Of a stretch of DNA of 49,722 bases, positions 48,354 to 49,722 are shown piece by piece (position 1 is the stretch's first letter; the number at the start of each line of letters is the position of its first letter). The translations under genes and the position numbers were made by a program. Under the pieces are notes generated by a model. That model searched no databases. It saw only the letters and a list, made by a program, of their open reading frames with translations, and was not told the origin of the DNA. The stretch covers positions 371,800 to 421,521 of the forward strand of contig NZ_VDMB01000001.1 of the NCBI RefSeq assembly GCF_006175995.1, read 5' to 3'. The stretch is from Desulfobotulus mexicanus (GTDB lineage Bacteria > Desulfobacterota > Desulfobacteria > Desulfobacterales > ASO4-4).

Positions 48354-48833
48354 CTATTCTTTGCCCGCAAGCAGATCCAACCCCTTATCCCCTGCAGCAA
48401 GGACTTCTTTGACTTTTTCAGGGGTAAGGCCAACACCTACGGCAATATCATGGGGATTTAGATTGAGCTTGGAAAGACGCATGATGGTTTCAAACTTCTC
48501 TTCATGTCGTCCCTTCTTTTCAGCATAAAGCAGATCCGTCTTTTGATCCCGCTTCCATTTGAGGTGGGATTCATAGGCTTCACGCATATGCTCGTCTTGG
48601 GTGAACTTGATATACTTTTCTCTGGCGCTGGCGATGTGGGGGTTGTTCTTCAAGATGGTTTCCATGATTTTATCCTCCCTGCTCTGGCCTTCATTTTTGA
48701 GGTAATAGAGCCACATGTCTATGGTCTTTTCCACATTGTAATCAGTAATCTTTGGAAGTTCAAGGAAATGCAGGGCAAGATGATCCGTCAGAAGCAGTTC
48801 CGGCATGTCCTTTTCCCTGAGCATGAAGCAGAG
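48354..48833 (-). pseudogene. C-terminal fragment of an Rpn-type PD-(D/E)XK nuclease
   Basis: From FMLREKDMPELLLTDHLALH onward the frame matches the latter half of Rpn (recombination-promoting nuclease/putative transposase) proteins, including HFLELPKI, LKNEGQSREDK-type helices and the C-terminal NLNPHDIAVGVGLTPEKVKE and VLAAGDKGLDLLAGKE. The N-terminal catalytic half is missing; upstream DNA codes, in another frame, a nucleotidyltransferase piece. An in-frame extension to 48914 exists but is only that other gene read in the wrong frame. The tail is shared with the Rpn gene at 49147-49722. Confidence 0.75.
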
Positions 48834-49071
48834 GTGCAGGCAGTTTTTCCTGGGAAAGAAAGCCGATATCCACACCGGCCCGGCTGCCATGCTTGCCGGA
48901 AACCCTGGAACCAAAGAGAAAAATCATGACCTCCTTATGGTTGATTCTGGAGAGGATGATGTTTTTCAGCAGGTCCATGTATTTTTTCTGATGCCCTGGA
49001 GGAGGGCTTTCAGCATTAAGGGTCGGTGGCAAGGAGGCGGATGCCAGTATGGAGAGTTTACTTTCTTTCAT
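48760..49071 (-). pseudogene. Truncated MNT-type nucleotidyltransferase
   Basis: 103 codons. Residues about 32-80 are the start of a minimal nucleotidyltransferase domain: MDLLKNIILSRINHKEVMIF, FLFGSRVSGKHGSRAGVDIG. The GSR motif is present, but the usual D-I-D pair is D-I-G, losing a catalytic Asp. After LSQEKLPAPLLHAQ the frame becomes unrelated and stops, because the DNA from about 48833 on belongs to the Rpn fragment. So two gene remnants are fused end to end. No clear ribosome site precedes the start. Confidence 0.65.
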
Positions 49072-49146
49072 GGAAGCATCTTACTTCAAAATTTTTGATA
49101 ATTCTATCTTTGATGCCCTCGCAAATAGCCTTTTTGCTCATACAGG

Positions 49147-49722
49147 CTAGTGTTTGGTGGTATTATCGCTTATGAGAAGATCCAAGCCCTTGTCACCGGC
49201 AGCAAGAATCTCTCTGACCTTTTCAGGGGTAAGCCTGGTAGCTCTGGCAATATCCTCAGGTTTCATATGGAATTCACGGAGACTCATGATGGTTTCATAC
49301 TTTTCCCGCATCAGGCGTACCAGGCCTTTCTGCTCTCCTATTTTCAGGCCTCTTTGTTCACCTCTCTGTTCGCCCATAATCAGGCCTCTTTGTTCACCCA
49401 TAATCATGCCTTCTTCAATCCATTTTTGGGCCAATGTGGGCATAAGCACCTCCATGTATCCGCTGTTTTCGAGGGCCTTTTCAATGGTGGCCTCGTCAAT
49501 GTCCTGGCTTGCCGAGATGACGTAGCGCAGAAAAATTTCTATGTATTCCAGTGTCGTTTTGCCGGGCTCCATCATTTTAGTCAGCATCTGAATCATCTCA
49601 GGGAGATCATCTTTGATTTCAGGCCCCATGACGGAACCCAGAATCTTTAAGAAAACCTTTAGCACAATATTGTGCTGGAGGGTATTGGGGTCAAGGGTGC
49701 TGACATCACAAAGCAGGGTATG
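49147..49722 (-). CDS. Rpn-type PD-(D/E)XK nuclease family protein (5' partial)
   Basis: The frame is open to the window edge, so the N-terminal nuclease domain lies outside; a GTG at 49665 is internal. The visible part begins HTLLCDVSTLDPNTLQHNIV, typical of the middle of Rpn proteins, continues with EYIEIFLRYVISASQDIDEA and WIEEGMIMGEQRGLIMGEQR, a run of GEQRG-type repeats, and ends with LTPEKVREILAAGDKGLDLL. Rpn proteins form paralogous families spread through genomes and promote RecA-independent recombination in E. coli. The gap 49072-49146 holds nothing notable. Confidence 0.8.
   Translation of the reverse strand, partial: HTLLCDVSTLDPNTLQHNIVLKVFLKILGSVMGPEIKDDLPEMIQMLTKMMEPGKTTLEYIEIFLRYVISASQDIDEATIEKALENSGYMEVLMPTLAQKWIEEGMIMGEQRGLIMGEQRGEQRGLKIGEQKGLVRLMREKYETIMSLREFHMKPEDIARATRLTPEKVREILAAGDKGLDLLISDNTTKH

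Overview
The window is a bacterial late-flagellar and flagellin-glycosylation locus. Gene content and order (flgF-flgG-flgA-flgH-flgI-flgJ-flgN-flgK-flgL-csrA-fliW, then fliD/fliS/flaG, flagellins, a MAF-type glycosyltransferase and a pseudaminic acid operon), together with many sigma-54 -24/-12 promoters, suggest a Gram-negative (L and P ring genes present), polarly flagellated member of the Desulfobacterota (deltaproteobacterial type). The genus cannot be fixed from the sequence alone.

Layout. (a) 1-3699, plus strand: end of a FliL-like membrane protein carrying a row of FliM/FliN-type N-terminal peptides, a small unknown protein, a DUF2802/DUF6115-like protein, a FliK-like protein and a stand-alone FlhB C-terminal domain. 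(b) 3816-9667, plus: sigma-54 promoter, distal rod genes flgF and flgG, flgA, P/L-ring genes flgH and flgI, flgJ without the muramidase domain, and flgN. Two non-coding stretches interrupt the run. (c) 9670-17737, plus: very large flgK (1372 aa) and flgL (1064 aa, five internal repeats), then csrA and fliW. (d) 17767-20982, minus: flaG, a FliT-like gene, fliS and fliD behind a sigma-54 promoter. (e) 21277-29817, minus: two giant paralogous flagellins (1266 and 1279 aa) separated by a small monocistronic gene with its own sigma-54 promoter and terminator. (f) 29916-48100, minus: one long operon behind a sigma-54-like promoter, with mostly 4-bp gene overlaps. It holds pseB, an oxidoreductase, a GT-B-like protein, pseF, a pseC-type aminotransferase, pseH, an acetamidino-forming set (WbpG/PseA, HisH, HisF and a second WbpG with an altered PP-loop), a methylase, pseG, a second methyltransferase, a radical SAM protein, pseI and a TPR-fused MAF transferase. 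An AT-rich block at about 34280-37145 starts in the 5' end of pseI and ends inside pseG. (g) 48354-49722, minus: broken Rpn and nucleotidyltransferase genes and a partial Rpn gene, a plasticity boundary.

How the parts fit. The operon can make CMP-pseudaminic acid, convert an acetamido group to acetamidino and possibly methylate it; the MAF enzyme would transfer it to Ser/Thr of the flagellins. CsrA-FliW would control flagellin translation, and both flagellin leaders contain plausible CsrA sites (a textbook GGA-in-loop hairpin before the second flagellin).

Most notable. The roughly 780-residue central region of each flagellin is built of six-residue repeats with an aliphatic residue every sixth position, the sequence signature of a left-handed parallel beta-helix. 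I know of no described flagellin with such a domain. The filament-junction proteins FlgK and FlgL are enlarged as well. The second notable object is the FliL-like protein with at least eight copies of the SQ(D/E)(E/D)I(D/E)xLL peptide that in FliM and FliY binds CheY-P.
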